Assembly: GCF_000282335.1 (NCBI RefSeq)
Contig: NZ_AKJM01000038.1
Span: 32,899-96,898, forward strand
DNA from: Pseudomonas sp. GM48
GTDB lineage: Bacteria; Pseudomonadota; Gammaproteobacteria; Pseudomonadales; Pseudomonadaceae
DNA length: 64,000 bases
Direction of reading: 5' to 3'
Shown here in pieces: positions 18,104 to 26,663 of this stretch (its first letter is position 1; the number at the start of each line of letters is the position of its first letter). Both the position numbers and the translations under genes were made by a program. Under the pieces are notes generated by a model. The model saw nothing but the letters and a program-made list of their open reading frames with translations, was not told the DNA's origin and did no database searches.

Positions 18104-19123
18104 TTAGATCATTTCCTCGCCGCCCTTGCCGCCGAGAACGATTTCTCCGGCTTCGGCCATACGGCGGGCGATGGTGAGGATTTCCTTCTGCGCGGTCTCC
18201 ACGTCGCTGACGCGCACCGGGCCTTTGGCTTCCAGGTCGTCGCGCAACAGTTCGGCCGCACGTTTGGACATGTTCTTGAAGATCTTCTCCTTGACGCCTT
18301 CGTCCGAGCCCTTGAGGGCCAGCACCAGCACATCGGAAGACACCTCGCGGAGCAGCGCCTGAATCCCGCGGTCGTCGACGTCGGCCAGGTTGTTGAAGAC
18401 GAACATGAGGTCTTCGATCTGACCGGACAGGTCTTCGTCGACTTCGCGAATCGAATCCATCAGTTGACCTTCGATCGAGCTGTCGAGGAAGTTCATGATG
18501 TCGGCCGCACGCTTGATGCCACCCAGGGTGGTGCGCGAGGCATTCGAATTGCCGGAGAACTGTTTCTCGAGAATCTGGTTGAGTTCTTTCAGGGCCGCTG
18601 GCTGTACGGTGTTCAGCGAGGAGACCCGCAGGATGATGTCCAGTCGAACCTTGTGGTCGAAATTGCCAAGGACTTCACCGGCCTGGTCCGGATCGAGATA
18701 CGCCACCACGATTGCCTGGATCTGCGGGTGCTCATAACGGATCACATCGGCGACGGCACGCGGCTCCATCCACTTCAGGCTGTCGAGGCCGCTGGTGTTG
18801 CCACCGAGCAGGATGCGGTCGATCAGGCCATTGGCCTTGTCTTCGCCCAGGGCCTGGGTGAGCATTTTGCGCACATAGTCGTCGGAGCCGACGCCCAGGC
18901 TGGTCTGGTCGCCGACGATATCGACGAACTCGCTCATCACCTGCTCGACCTGCTCGCGGTGCACATTCCCCATCTGGGCCATGGCCACACCCACGCGCTG
19001 AACCTCTTTCGGGCCCATGTGGCGCAGCACCTGGGCCGCGTCGGTGGAGCCCAGGGACAGCAACAGGATTGCGGCCTTGTCGACCTTGGACAGTTTGGCG
19101 GCAACGGCTCGGTTATCACTCAT
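18104..19123 (-). CDS. fliG: Flagellar motor switch protein FliG
   Basis: C-ring subunit that contacts the MS ring (N-terminal domain), FliM (middle domain, EHPQ motif in RYEHPQIQAIVVAYL near 125-140) and the stators (C-terminal charged helix near DVLVLALKGSDEGVKEKI and RAAELLRDDLEAKG). 339 residues, standard length. Its ATG overlaps the fliF 3' end by eight bases, coupling synthesis of rotor partners. The torque-helix charged residues are present. Confidence 0.98.
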   Translation of the reverse strand: MSDNRAVAAKLSKVDKAAILLLSLGSTDAAQVLRHMGPKEVQRVGVAMAQMGNVHREQVEQVMSEFVDIVGDQTSLGVGSDDYVRKMLTQALGEDKANGLIDRILLGGNTSGLDSLKWMEPRAVADVIRYEHPQIQAIVVAYLDPDQAGEVLGNFDHKVRLDIILRVSSLNTVQPAALKELNQILEKQFSGNSNASRTTLGGIKRAADIMNFLDSSIEGQLMDSIREVDEDLSGQIEDLMFVFNNLADVDDRGIQALLREVSSDVLVLALKGSDEGVKEKIFKNMSKRAAELLRDDLEAKGPVRVSDVETAQKEILTIARRMAEAGEIVLGGKGGEEMI

Positions 19124-20903
19124 CTGCGTTAATCCACTCTTTCACGACCTGGGCCACACGACCCGGATCTTCTGCCACCAGACTCTTGATTGCGTTCAAC
19201 TGAGCGTCATAGCCTTCGCTCGGGCTCGGCAGCAGAATGCTGGTCGGGCCACCGAGGCTGACACGGTCGTTGGCCAACTCGCCATCCAGACCGCCCATGC
19301 CGCCCAACTCGACGTCGCTACCGATACCAGCCAACTGTTTGCCTTTGCCGCCGCCGGTGATGTTGTTGAGCACCGGACGCAGCACGCCGAACACCAGCAC
19401 CAGGATGAACAGCACACCCAGCACTTGCTTGACGATGTCCCAGAACCACGGCTGGGAGTAGAACGGAATATCGGCAATCACCTCACCGCGCTCGGCGGAG
19501 AACGGCATGTTGATTACGCTGACACTGTCACCACGGCTGGCATCGAAGCCGACCGCGTCCTGAACCAGACGAGTGAAACGCGCCAATTCATCTGCGCTCC
19601 ACGGCGCACGGGTGGTTTCGCCATTGGCCGGGTTGATCTTGACCTGATCGTCGACCACCACCGACACCGACAGGCGATTCAATCGCCCCTGTTGCTGCTT
19701 GGTATGGCTGATGGAACGGTCGAGTTCGAAGTTTTTGGTGGATTGTTGACGCTTGTCCGCCGGGTACGGTGCGAGCATTGGCTGACCGGTGGCCGGGTCC
19801 ATGATTTGCTGGCCGTTGGCATCGATCAGCGGCTGGCCTGGCTGCACCATGCCGGCCGACGCGGTGGCGCCGCCAGTGGTTTGCGGCGCGGAGGCCGGCG
19901 ATGGCGGCTGGTTGCTCAAGGCACCCGGCACACCTTGCGGTCCGTTGCTGGCGGTACGCTGTTCGTTGACCGACTGTTCGCTGCGCAGGGCAGGCTGGTC
20001 CGGATTGAACTGCTCGGAAGTCGACTCGACGGCGCTGAAGTCCACGTCGGCCGAGACTTCGGCCTTGTAACGATCGTTGCCCAATACCGGCTGCAGGATG
20101 TTGTGCACACGCTGGGTGAGCATGCTTTCCATGCGACGGCTGTAGTCGAACTGCTTGCCGGCCATGGTCAGTTCGGAGTTTTCCGCCTGATCCGAGAGCA
20201 GGTTGCCCTTCTGGTCGACGACGGTGATCTGCGACTTGCTCAGCTCGGGAACGCTGGTCGCCACCAGGTTGATGATCGCCACGACCTGGCCTGGTTCGAG
20301 GGAGCGACCGGAATAGAGCTCAACCAGGACCGAAGCGCTAGGCTTGCGCTCGTCGCGCACGAAGACCGAACTTTTCGGGATCGCCAGGTGCACACGGGCA
20401 CCCTTGACGTTGTTCAGGCTGGAAATGGTGCGGGCCAGTTCGCCTTCGAGGCCGCGACGATAACGGGTCGCTTCCATGAACTGACTGGTGCCCAGCCCCT
20501 GTTCCTTGTCGAGGATTTCAAAACCGATGTTGCCATCGCTGGGAGTGACACCAGCAGCCGCGAGCTTGAGACGCGCACGGGACAGGTCATCGGCCTTGAC
20601 CAGCAAGGCACCGGAATTGGGTTCGACGGTGTACGGAATATCGGCGGAGGCCAGGGTCTCCATGACCTGCTTGGCGTCCATGCCGGCAAGGCTGCCGTAC
20701 AGAGGCCGGTAGTCCGGCTGTTGAGACCACAACACCACGGCAAAACCAATCGCCACGCTCGCAGCCAGGCCGACCAACAGGCCCACCTGACGCAACATGG
20801 TCATCTCGGAGAGGTTTTCCAGGAAGGACAACCCGAACAGCGGCGGCTTGCCGTCTATCGAAGTTGCCTTGGCCGGAACGTTATCGGCGACTGCTTCTGC
20901 CAT
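19116..20903 (-). CDS. fliF: Flagellar MS-ring protein FliF
   Basis: Inner-membrane ring on which the rotor and export gate assemble. 595 residues with an N-terminal membrane helix (about 38-60), two periplasmic ring-building motifs (RBM domains, about 60-235), a variable Pro/Ala/Gln-rich periplasmic region (about 295-360), a second membrane helix near 445-470 (VLGVLFILVLVFGVLRPVL) and the C-terminal FliG-binding tail. It starts 16 bases after fliE and overlaps fliG. Confidence 0.98.
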   Translation of the reverse strand: MAEAVADNVPAKATSIDGKPPLFGLSFLENLSEMTMLRQVGLLVGLAASVAIGFAVVLWSQQPDYRPLYGSLAGMDAKQVMETLASADIPYTVEPNSGALLVKADDLSRARLKLAAAGVTPSDGNIGFEILDKEQGLGTSQFMEATRYRRGLEGELARTISSLNNVKGARVHLAIPKSSVFVRDERKPSASVLVELYSGRSLEPGQVVAIINLVATSVPELSKSQITVVDQKGNLLSDQAENSELTMAGKQFDYSRRMESMLTQRVHNILQPVLGNDRYKAEVSADVDFSAVESTSEQFNPDQPALRSEQSVNEQRTASNGPQGVPGALSNQPPSPASAPQTTGGATASAGMVQPGQPLIDANGQQIMDPATGQPMLAPYPADKRQQSTKNFELDRSISHTKQQQGRLNRLSVSVVVDDQVKINPANGETTRAPWSADELARFTRLVQDAVGFDASRGDSVSVINMPFSAERGEVIADIPFYSQPWFWDIVKQVLGVLFILVLVFGVLRPVLNNITGGGKGKQLAGIGSDVELGGMGGLDGELANDRVSLGGPTSILLPSPSEGYDAQLNAIKSLVAEDPGRVAQVVKEWINADE

Positions 20904-20919
20904 GACTCAATCTCGTCCT

Positions 20920-21246
20920 TTAAACCGGCATCTGCATGATGTCTTGGTAAGCCTGAACCAGCTTGTTGCGCACTTGGGTCAACGCCTGGAATGACACGCT
21001 GGCCTTCTGCGAGGAAATCATCACGTCGGTCAGGTCGACGCCGCTTTTGCCGATTTCGAAGGCACTGGCCAACTGATTGGAAGCCTGTTGGGTGTCGTTC
21101 ACTTTATTGACGGCCTGACCGAGCATGTCGGAAAAGCTGCTACCCGCCACTTCAGGGACGGCAGCCGACTTCGGCGCAGACATGGCGTCCATTTGCATGG
21201 CACGCATATCCAGCATCAACCGATTGAATTCAATACCTTGGCTCAT
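20920..21246 (-). CDS. fliE: Flagellar hook-basal body protein FliE
   Basis: Rod component linking the MS ring to the proximal rod; first export substrate. The 108-residue protein from [16 protein letters not shown] ends in the conserved [20 protein letters not shown]. The frame is open 12 codons further upstream, but the ATG at 21246 follows an AGAGAGAAACC ribosome site and lies downstream of the predicted transcription start, so it is chosen. First gene of fliEFGHIJ, with a near-perfect sigma-54 promoter upstream. Confidence 0.96.
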   Translation of the reverse strand: MSQGIEFNRLMLDMRAMQMDAMSAPKSAAVPEVAGSSFSDMLGQAVNKVNDTQQASNQLASAFEIGKSGVDLTDVMISSQKASVSFQALTQVRNKLVQAYQDIMQMPV

Positions 21247-21307
21247 GGTTTCTCTCTTTGACGACCCGCAATTTTTTGACACTCACTCGGCGGGTATTGA
21301 GGTGTTA

Positions 21308-21322
21308 GCAACAAGGGTGCCA
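21308..21322 (-). promoter_or_regulatory. Sigma-54 promoter of fliEFGHIJ
   Basis: Minus-strand TGGCAC-N5-TTGC is an exact RpoN consensus. Predicted start near 21297, about 50 bases before fliE. In P. aeruginosa this promoter depends on FleR and RpoN (class III); the fleSR genes lie just upstream here, beyond a REP palindrome. Confidence 0.85.
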
Positions 21323-21364
21323 GCTCCGTGACTGCTCTAAACAAAAGCCAATACCACCGCAAAC

Positions 21365-21460
21365 AAATGTGGGAGCGGGCTTGCTCGCGAAAGCTGTAGA
21401 CCAGTCAGCATCTCTGTTGAATGGAAAACCGTATTCGCGAGCAAGCCCGCTCCCACATTT
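21365..21460. repeat. REP-type palindrome between fleR and fliE
   Basis: Perfect 27-base inverted arms (21365-21391 and 21434-21460), core GTGGGAGCGGGCTTGCTCG, with a 42-base spacer. It starts 25 bases after the fleR stop and ends about 43 bases from the fliE promoter. The same core recurs at 61186-61272 and at the window's right end. Confidence 0.9.
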
Positions 21461-21485
21461 AGATCAATATTGATTCCGTCAACTT

Positions 21486-22871
21486 TCAGGTGGAGAACAA
21501 GTAGGCTTCCACATCCATGCCGGCATCGCGCATCTGCGCCAGCTTGTAGCGCAAGGTCCGCGGGCTGATACCCAGGCGCTCGGCCGCCTCTTTGCGGCGA
21601 CCGCGCTCGGTGCGCAGGGTATCGATAATCATCTGGAACTCATGGCGACGCAGATCATCACCCAGCGCACCGGCCGACTCGGACTCGACCTCCACAGGAC
21701 GCACCGAAGCCTGCGCCAATGCCGGCAATGGTGCGCAAGTCACCGACCCGGCCAGGCAGAAATCCTGCGGCTGGATCAAGCCACCTTGCTGCAGAATCAG
21801 CGCACGCTGAATCGCGTTGTCCAGCTCGCGCACGTTACCCGGCCACGGATAACCGATCAGGCACGCCTGGGCCTCTGGCGACAATCTGGCCGCCGCATGC
21901 TTCATTTTATTGACGTGCCTGGCCAGCAGACGCTCGGCCAGCGGCAGGATGTCGGCGGTGCGTTCGCGCAACGGACGCCAGGCCAGGGGAAACACCGACA
22001 GGCGATAATAGAGATCCTCGCGGAAGCGCCCCGCCGCCACCTCCCCCGCCAAGTCGCGATTGGTGGTTGCGACCACACGAATATCCAGCGCGATCGGTTT
22101 GCGCGCCCCGACCCTTTCAACCTCGCGCTCTTGCAACACGCGCAGCAATTTGGCCTGAAGCCCCAGGGGCATTTCGGAAATTTCGTCGAGCAGGAGGGTG
22201 CCGCCGTCGGCCTGCTCGAACTTGCCGGCTTGCGCGGCAATGGCGCCGGTGAAGGAACCCTTCTCGTGACCGAACAACGTCGCTTCGAGCATGTTGTCCG
22301 GAATCGCCGCGCAGTTGATCGCAATGAACGGCTGGCTGGCGCGATGAGAATGCTGATGGATGTAACGCGCCAGCACTTCCTTGCCCGTGCCCGACTCGCC
22401 TGATATCAACACCGTGGAATCGCTACGTGCAACCCGTGCCGCCAACTCGAGCAACTGTGCGCTCGCCGGCTCGAACGCCACCGGCCCTTCACCCTCGGTC
22501 AGGCCCAGACTGCCCAAGGCATGACGCCCCACCAGATCGAGCAACGCCTTGGGCTCGAATGGTTTGACCAGGTAATCCGCAGCGCCCTGGCGCATCGCAT
22601 CGACCGCACGTTCGACCGCACCGTGAGCTGTCATCAACAACACCGGCAATTGCGGCTGCCGCGCTCGCAACATGCCCAGCAACTGGTGGCCGTCCATACC
22701 AGGCATGTTGACGTCACTGACCACCAGGCTGAAGGCCTCGCCGCCGACGGCAGCCAACGCCTCCTCCGCCGACCCCACCGCCTTGTAATCATGCCCCGCG
22801 AGCATTAGCGTATCGGCCAGCGCTTCGCGCAACGCACGGTCATCCTCGACCAGCAGAACCTTGATACCCAT
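21486..22871 (-). CDS. fleR: Sigma-54-dependent response regulator FleR
   Basis: Activator of class III flagellar genes (basal body, hook), phosphorylated by FleS. 461 residues: receiver (about 4-120, phospho-acceptor D53), AAA+ domain (about 135-360) with Walker A GESGTGKE, and a Fis-type helix-turn-helix at the C terminus (KEAAERLGISPRTLRYKL). The sigma-54 contact loop reads GSFTGA rather than the canonical GAFTGA, a substitution also found in some active NtrC-family members. The frame is open upstream, but ATG 22871 (MGIKVLLVEDDR), five bases after fleS, is the natural start. Confidence 0.96.
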   Translation of the reverse strand: MGIKVLLVEDDRALREALADTLMLAGHDYKAVGSAEEALAAVGGEAFSLVVSDVNMPGMDGHQLLGMLRARQPQLPVLLMTAHGAVERAVDAMRQGAADYLVKPFEPKALLDLVGRHALGSLGLTEGEGPVAFEPASAQLLELAARVARSDSTVLISGESGTGKEVLARYIHQHSHRASQPFIAINCAAIPDNMLEATLFGHEKGSFTGAIAAQAGKFEQADGGTLLLDEISEMPLGLQAKLLRVLQEREVERVGARKPIALDIRVVATTNRDLAGEVAAGRFREDLYYRLSVFPLAWRPLRERTADILPLAERLLARHVNKMKHAAARLSPEAQACLIGYPWPGNVRELDNAIQRALILQQGGLIQPQDFCLAGSVTCAPLPALAQASVRPVEVESESAGALGDDLRRHEFQMIIDTLRTERGRRKEAAERLGISPRTLRYKLAQMRDAGMDVEAYLFST

Positions 22872-22876
22872 CTGTG

Positions 22877-24073
22877 TCACTCCGCTCCTTGAGCGTTGCT
22901 GAACAACGGCAGGATCACCTGCGCACAAGTGCCGCGACCGAGCCGCGAACGCAGCTGTAATTCTCCTTGATGAGCACGCGCCACCGCCTTGACCACGGTC
23001 AGGCCAAGACCTGTGCCGGTGGCCTTGGTGGTAAAAAAGGGTTCGCCCAATCGCGCCAGAACGGCGGCCTCTATACCGCCGCCACTGTCACTGACGCACA
23101 GGCGCAGGTTGTTGCCGCGGGTGTAGAGGTGAATCTTGAGGCGCAATTGACTGGCACTGGCCTGAATGGCGTTTTCGATCAGATTGAGGATCGCGCCGAC
23201 CAGCGTGTCGCGATTGCACAGCAACTCCCCCGAATGACTGTCGCACTGCCAGCGGATCGGCAGATCCTGCACGTGGGTCAGCGCTGCCGCTTGCAACGAC
23301 TGCATCAATTGACCGGGTGTCACACGGTCGGTCAGCGGCAACTCGCCACGGGCGAAGACCAACATGTCGCGCACCTGGTGCTCCAGCTCGTGCAGGCGCT
23401 CCTTGAGGCGCCCGGCAAAACGCTGCTGGGTAGCGACCGGCAGCTCTTGCTCGGTCAAATGACTGGCGTACAGCAACGCGGCGGACAATGGCGTACGTAT
23501 CTGATGAGCCAACGAAGCGACCATGCGCCCCAGCGACGACAGACGCTCATGGCGGGCCAGTTGATCCTGCAGATGGCGGGTTTCAGTCAGGTCGTTGAGC
23601 AACACCAACTGGCCGGGCTCGGCGTCCAGCGAGCGCGTGGCGATCGACAGACGCCGACCATCCTTGAGGGAGATTTCATGACCATCGTCTTCGCGAGGTG
23701 CAAAACAACGGGCAATGACGTGGCGCCACAATTCACCTTCGAGCGGCAGCCCCAGCAACTCGCACGCCGCCGGATTGGCTTCGCGCACGATGCCCTGGGC
23801 GTCAATGACGATGACACCGCCGGGTAACAGATCAAGGAGGTTTTGCAGGCGGTTGGCCAGGCGCTCTTTTTCCGCCAGCTCCTGCATGCGCTGGGCGCTG
23901 ACCACCGCCAGTTCACCCTTGAGCTCGGTGACCCGGGCTTCAAGCATGCTGTAGGAGTCGGTCAACTGGCTCGACATCTGATTAAACAGTGCGAATGCCT
24001 GCTCAAGGCCAAGCCGGCTCGCCTGCTCTACGGACGCATCAGGGACAGGAGACATCTGGGCGGCTTGGGGCAT
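22877..24073 (-). CDS. fleS: Flagellar sensor histidine kinase FleS
   Basis: Cytosolic kinase partner of FleR; no membrane segments are visible. 398 residues: coiled-coil N terminus (about 20-75), PAS domain (about 75-180, LLPGGVIVIDAQGIVREANP), HisKA with the phospho-accepting His in ASLAHQIRTPLSAALL, and HATPase (about 280-390) with N-box NLIENAIQA and G boxes SDSGGGIE and GTGLGLTVVKAV. Start MPQAAQMSPVPDAS; an alternative Met six codons in is possible. It sits downstream of fleQ under its own sigma-54 promoter. Confidence 0.95.
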   Translation of the reverse strand: MPQAAQMSPVPDASVEQASRLGLEQAFALFNQMSSQLTDSYSMLEARVTELKGELAVVSAQRMQELAEKERLANRLQNLLDLLPGGVIVIDAQGIVREANPAACELLGLPLEGELWRHVIARCFAPREDDGHEISLKDGRRLSIATRSLDAEPGQLVLLNDLTETRHLQDQLARHERLSSLGRMVASLAHQIRTPLSAALLYASHLTEQELPVATQQRFAGRLKERLHELEHQVRDMLVFARGELPLTDRVTPGQLMQSLQAAALTHVQDLPIRWQCDSHSGELLCNRDTLVGAILNLIENAIQASASQLRLKIHLYTRGNNLRLCVSDSGGGIEAAVLARLGEPFFTTKATGTGLGLTVVKAVARAHQGELQLRSRLGRGTCAQVILPLFSNAQGAE

Positions 24074-24127
24074 CGTGCTCTCTCGCTTGGCTGACCGTCA
24101 GTTAAACGGAACGTTGCGAGGGACGTA

Positions 24128-24142
24128 GCAATACCCGTGCCT
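24128..24142 (-). promoter_or_regulatory. Sigma-54 promoter of fleSR
   Basis: Minus-strand AGGCACGGGTATTGC matches the RpoN -24/-12 pattern (GGCAC-N5-TTGC) in the 110-bp fleQ-fleS gap. Predicted start near 24116. FleQ activation of fleSR is known in P. aeruginosa and is the likely control here. Confidence 0.75.
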
Positions 24143-24183
24143 AAAAAAAGCTTCTTATAAATCAATGGATTGAAAAACAGGCG

Positions 24184-25659
24184 TCAATCATCCGCCTGCT
24201 CATCTCCATCTCGACGGCTCATGCCGTACTTGCGCATCTTTTCTACCAGCGTGGTACGACGGATACGAAGCCGCTCGGCCGCGCGCGCCACAATGCCATT
24301 GGCGTCATCCAGCGCCTGCTGAATCAACCCCTGCTCCAGACCGCCAAGGTAGTCCTTCAGGTCCAGGCCTTCCGGCGGCAACAGGGCATTGGCCGTGAAG
24401 TCTTGCGAATGACCGTTGATGGCCACGCGCTCTTCCAGATCACTGCGCAGACTGTCGACCATTTGCTCGTCTTCATCGTCGACGTAGCGGAACTTCTTCG
24501 GCAACTCGACCACGCCGATCACGCCGTACGGATGCATGATCGCCATGCGCTCCACCAGGTTGGCCAGTTCACGGACGTTGCCCGGCCAGCCATGGCGGCA
24601 CAGCGACATGATCGCCGCCGAGTTGAAGCGAATTGAACCGCGCTTCTCGTGCTCCATGCGCGAGATCAGCTCGTTCATCAGCAGCGGAATGTCTTCGACG
24701 CGTTCACGCAGCGGCGCCATCTCGATCGGGAACACATTCAGGCGGTAGTACAAGTCTTCGCGGAACGTGCCGATCTCGATCATGCTTTCGAGATTCTTGT
24801 GGGTCGCCGCAATGATGCGCACGTCGACGCTCTGGGTCTTGTTGCTACCCACGCGCTCGAAGGTGCGCTCCTGCAACACGCGCAGCAGCTTGACCTGCAT
24901 CGGCAGCGGCATGTCGCCGATTTCATCAAGGAACAGGGTGCCGCCATTGGCCAGTTCGAATCGACCTGCGCGGCTGGTGATTGCGCCGGTGAAGGCACCC
25001 TTCTCATGACCGAACAATTCGCTTTCCAGCAACTCGGCCGGGATCGCCCCGCAGTTGACCGGCACGAACGGCGCCTCGCGGCGCTTGGAATGGTAATGCA
25101 GGTTGCGCGCAACCACTTCCTTGCCAGTGCCGGACTCACCGAGGATCAGCACGCTGGCATCGGTGTCGGCTACTTGCTGCATCATTTGGCGAACGTGTTG
25201 AATCGCCCGACTGGTGCCGACAAGACTGCGGAAAAGATTGGGTTCGCGATGACGACCGCGCTCGCGGGCCTGGTCGTACATCTCGCGATAGACCTGGGCA
25301 CGGTGCAGCGAGTCGAGCAATTTGCTGTAGCTGGGTGGCATTTCGAGAGTCGAAAGCACTCGACGACGCTGGTCTTCCGGCAAGTCAATGGAAAAATTAT
25401 CACCCATTAACAAAACCGGAAGGAACTCATCCCAGGTCGAGAGTGTCTTTAACAAGCCCAGAAGTGCACCAGGAGCATTTACCGTCCCGATGAGGACACA
25501 GATTACTTCACGACTTGACGACAAAGAGCCGACAGCCTGCTGCCAGTCATGGCTACCGCAGGGTAAATTTTCTTCGCCGAGAAAATTCAAAATCACCGCC
25601 ATGTCGCGGCGGCAGACGCTATCGTCATCAATAAGCAGAATTTTGGTTTCACGCCACAT
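24184..25659 (-). CDS. fleQ: Master flagellar regulator FleQ
   Basis: AAA+ enhancer-binding protein that activates class II flagellar genes with sigma-54, binds cyclic di-GMP and is inhibited by FleN. 491 residues: atypical receiver (about 5-120) that keeps the acidic IDDD pocket but has no Asp at the phosphorylation strand ([10 protein letters not shown]), AAA+ domain (about 140-380) with Walker A GESGTGKE, an intact GAFTGA loop and the cyclic-di-GMP-associated LFRSLVG region, and a C-terminal helix-turn-helix ([20 protein letters not shown]). Start [13 protein letters not shown] is family-typical. Upstream sequence (25660-25831) holds short palindromes but no recognised sigma-54 site, consistent with sigma-70 expression. 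Confidence 0.98.
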   Translation of the reverse strand: MWRETKILLIDDDSVCRRDMAVILNFLGEENLPCGSHDWQQAVGSLSSSREVICVLIGTVNAPGALLGLLKTLSTWDEFLPVLLMGDNFSIDLPEDQRRRVLSTLEMPPSYSKLLDSLHRAQVYREMYDQARERGRHREPNLFRSLVGTSRAIQHVRQMMQQVADTDASVLILGESGTGKEVVARNLHYHSKRREAPFVPVNCGAIPAELLESELFGHEKGAFTGAITSRAGRFELANGGTLFLDEIGDMPLPMQVKLLRVLQERTFERVGSNKTQSVDVRIIAATHKNLESMIEIGTFREDLYYRLNVFPIEMAPLRERVEDIPLLMNELISRMEHEKRGSIRFNSAAIMSLCRHGWPGNVRELANLVERMAIMHPYGVIGVVELPKKFRYVDDEDEQMVDSLRSDLEERVAINGHSQDFTANALLPPEGLDLKDYLGGLEQGLIQQALDDANGIVARAAERLRIRRTTLVEKMRKYGMSRRDGDEQADD

Positions 25660-25703
25660 GCAATAGCAACTTCCCTAGTCAACTCAATGCCCAAAATGCT
25701 GGG

Positions 25704-25720
25704 GCAAGCTAGACGCTTGC
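25704..25720. promoter_or_regulatory. Short inverted repeat in the fleQ leader
   Basis: A perfect GCAAGC-N5-GCTTGC palindrome lies 45 bases upstream of the fleQ ATG. A second one (ATTAAC-N5-GTTAAT, 25816-25832) overlaps the fliT stop. Either could be an operator or an RNA stem; no specific factor can be named from sequence alone. Confidence 0.3.
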
Positions 25721-25831
25721 AGACACGTTATGCCTGAAGACGACTGAAATCTGGAACCAGCCACTAGTTAAGTCAAAAAACCGTGCACAGTCAAATTTAT
25801 GGCGCACATGTCTGGATTAACTTGAGGTTAA

Positions 25832-26128
25832 TTATCCAAACAGATGGTAAACCTTTGCCGCGTTTCGCGCTTGCTGGATCTGAGACATTTCGTCGACTAT
25901 CGCCTGCCTCTCACCCATCGCTACCTCAAGCAGCTGCTTGTAGACATACAGCAACTCCTCAAGGTTGTTGCGCAGTAACTCCTCGTCCAGCGAAGCCTCG
26001 CTCAAGACGTCTTCCATGCAGGAACGGCAATCCAGGTCCAATTGACCGATGGCTTCCCAGTTGCGCTCGGCCAGAGCACCGACCAGCGCTTCGCGAGTTT
26101 GTTCTATTCGCTGCAATACAAGACTCAT
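25832..26128 (-). CDS. fliT: FliT-like flagellar chaperone
   Basis: Small helical protein in the position of FliT (FleP in P. aeruginosa), the export chaperone for the filament cap FliD. 98 residues from ATG 26128 (MSLVLQRIEQTREALVGALA), mostly amphipathic helices, with a Cys pair near residue 34-37 region (CRSCMEDVL). The frame is open 12 codons further upstream, but that Met lies close to fliS and lacks a better ribosome site; AAGGAGA precedes 26128. It starts ten bases after fliS. The function is inferred from position and size, since FliT homologues diverge strongly. Confidence 0.8.
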   Translation of the reverse strand: MSLVLQRIEQTREALVGALAERNWEAIGQLDLDCRSCMEDVLSEASLDEELLRNNLEELLYVYKQLLEVAMGERQAIVDEMSQIQQARNAAKVYHLFG

Positions 26129-26138
26129 GGCGATCTCC

Positions 26139-26534
26139 TTAGAACTGCGGACCTGGCTCAGCAATGCCGTCCCAGCCTTCTTTCACCGTGCGCAGCAAGC
26201 CTGCGACCTCATCGAGAATTTTCGGATCGCTGCTGACGTTCGCCTCGGCCAGGCGCTTCATCATGTAGATGTAAAGACTGTCGAGTTCGCCCACGGTATC
26301 GGCGCAGTTTTCAAGATCCAGACCTTCACGCAAGCCACCGATGATGCCAATCGCCTTGCTGATCGACAGGCACTTGCCGGGAATGTCCTTGCGCTCCAGG
26401 GCACCTTTGGCCTGGGCGATACGGTCCAGGCCACCTTCCATGAGCATTTGCACCAAACGATGCGGACTCGCTTCGGACGTCTGGGCGTGTGCGCCCACTT
26501 TCTGATACTGCCGAAGGGCTAACATTGGATTCAT
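26139..26534 (-). CDS. fliS: Flagellin export chaperone FliS
   Basis: Binds the flagellin C terminus in the cytoplasm to prevent premature polymerisation. 131 residues with the conserved N-terminal motif LRQYQKVGAHAQTSEASPHR and LVQMLMEGGLDRI, followed by helix GELDSLYIYMMKRL. Downstream of fliD after a hairpin terminator (26610-26647), so some of its expression may come from readthrough or its own promoter. Confidence 0.95.
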   Translation of the reverse strand: MNPMLALRQYQKVGAHAQTSEASPHRLVQMLMEGGLDRIAQAKGALERKDIPGKCLSISKAIGIIGGLREGLDLENCADTVGELDSLYIYMMKRLAEANVSSDPKILDEVAGLLRTVKEGWDGIAEPGPQF

Positions 26535-26609
26535 GTTCTACCTCATTACCACAATGACTCGTATGACCAGTGTATCGTCCGCGAACCAAGGAACTTTAGA
26601 TCAAAAGAC

Positions 26610-26647
26610 AAAAACCCGGCACACGCGAAAATGCGTAGCCGGGTTTT
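26610..26647 (-). terminator. Rho-independent terminator after fliD
   Basis: Arms AACCCGGC and GCCGGGTT flank a 17-base loop and have A and T runs on either side, so it can work in both directions. On the minus strand the stem is followed by five Ts. It would reduce transcription from fliD into fliST. Confidence 0.7.
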
Positions 26648-26663
26648 TGTCGTCAGCTCATGA

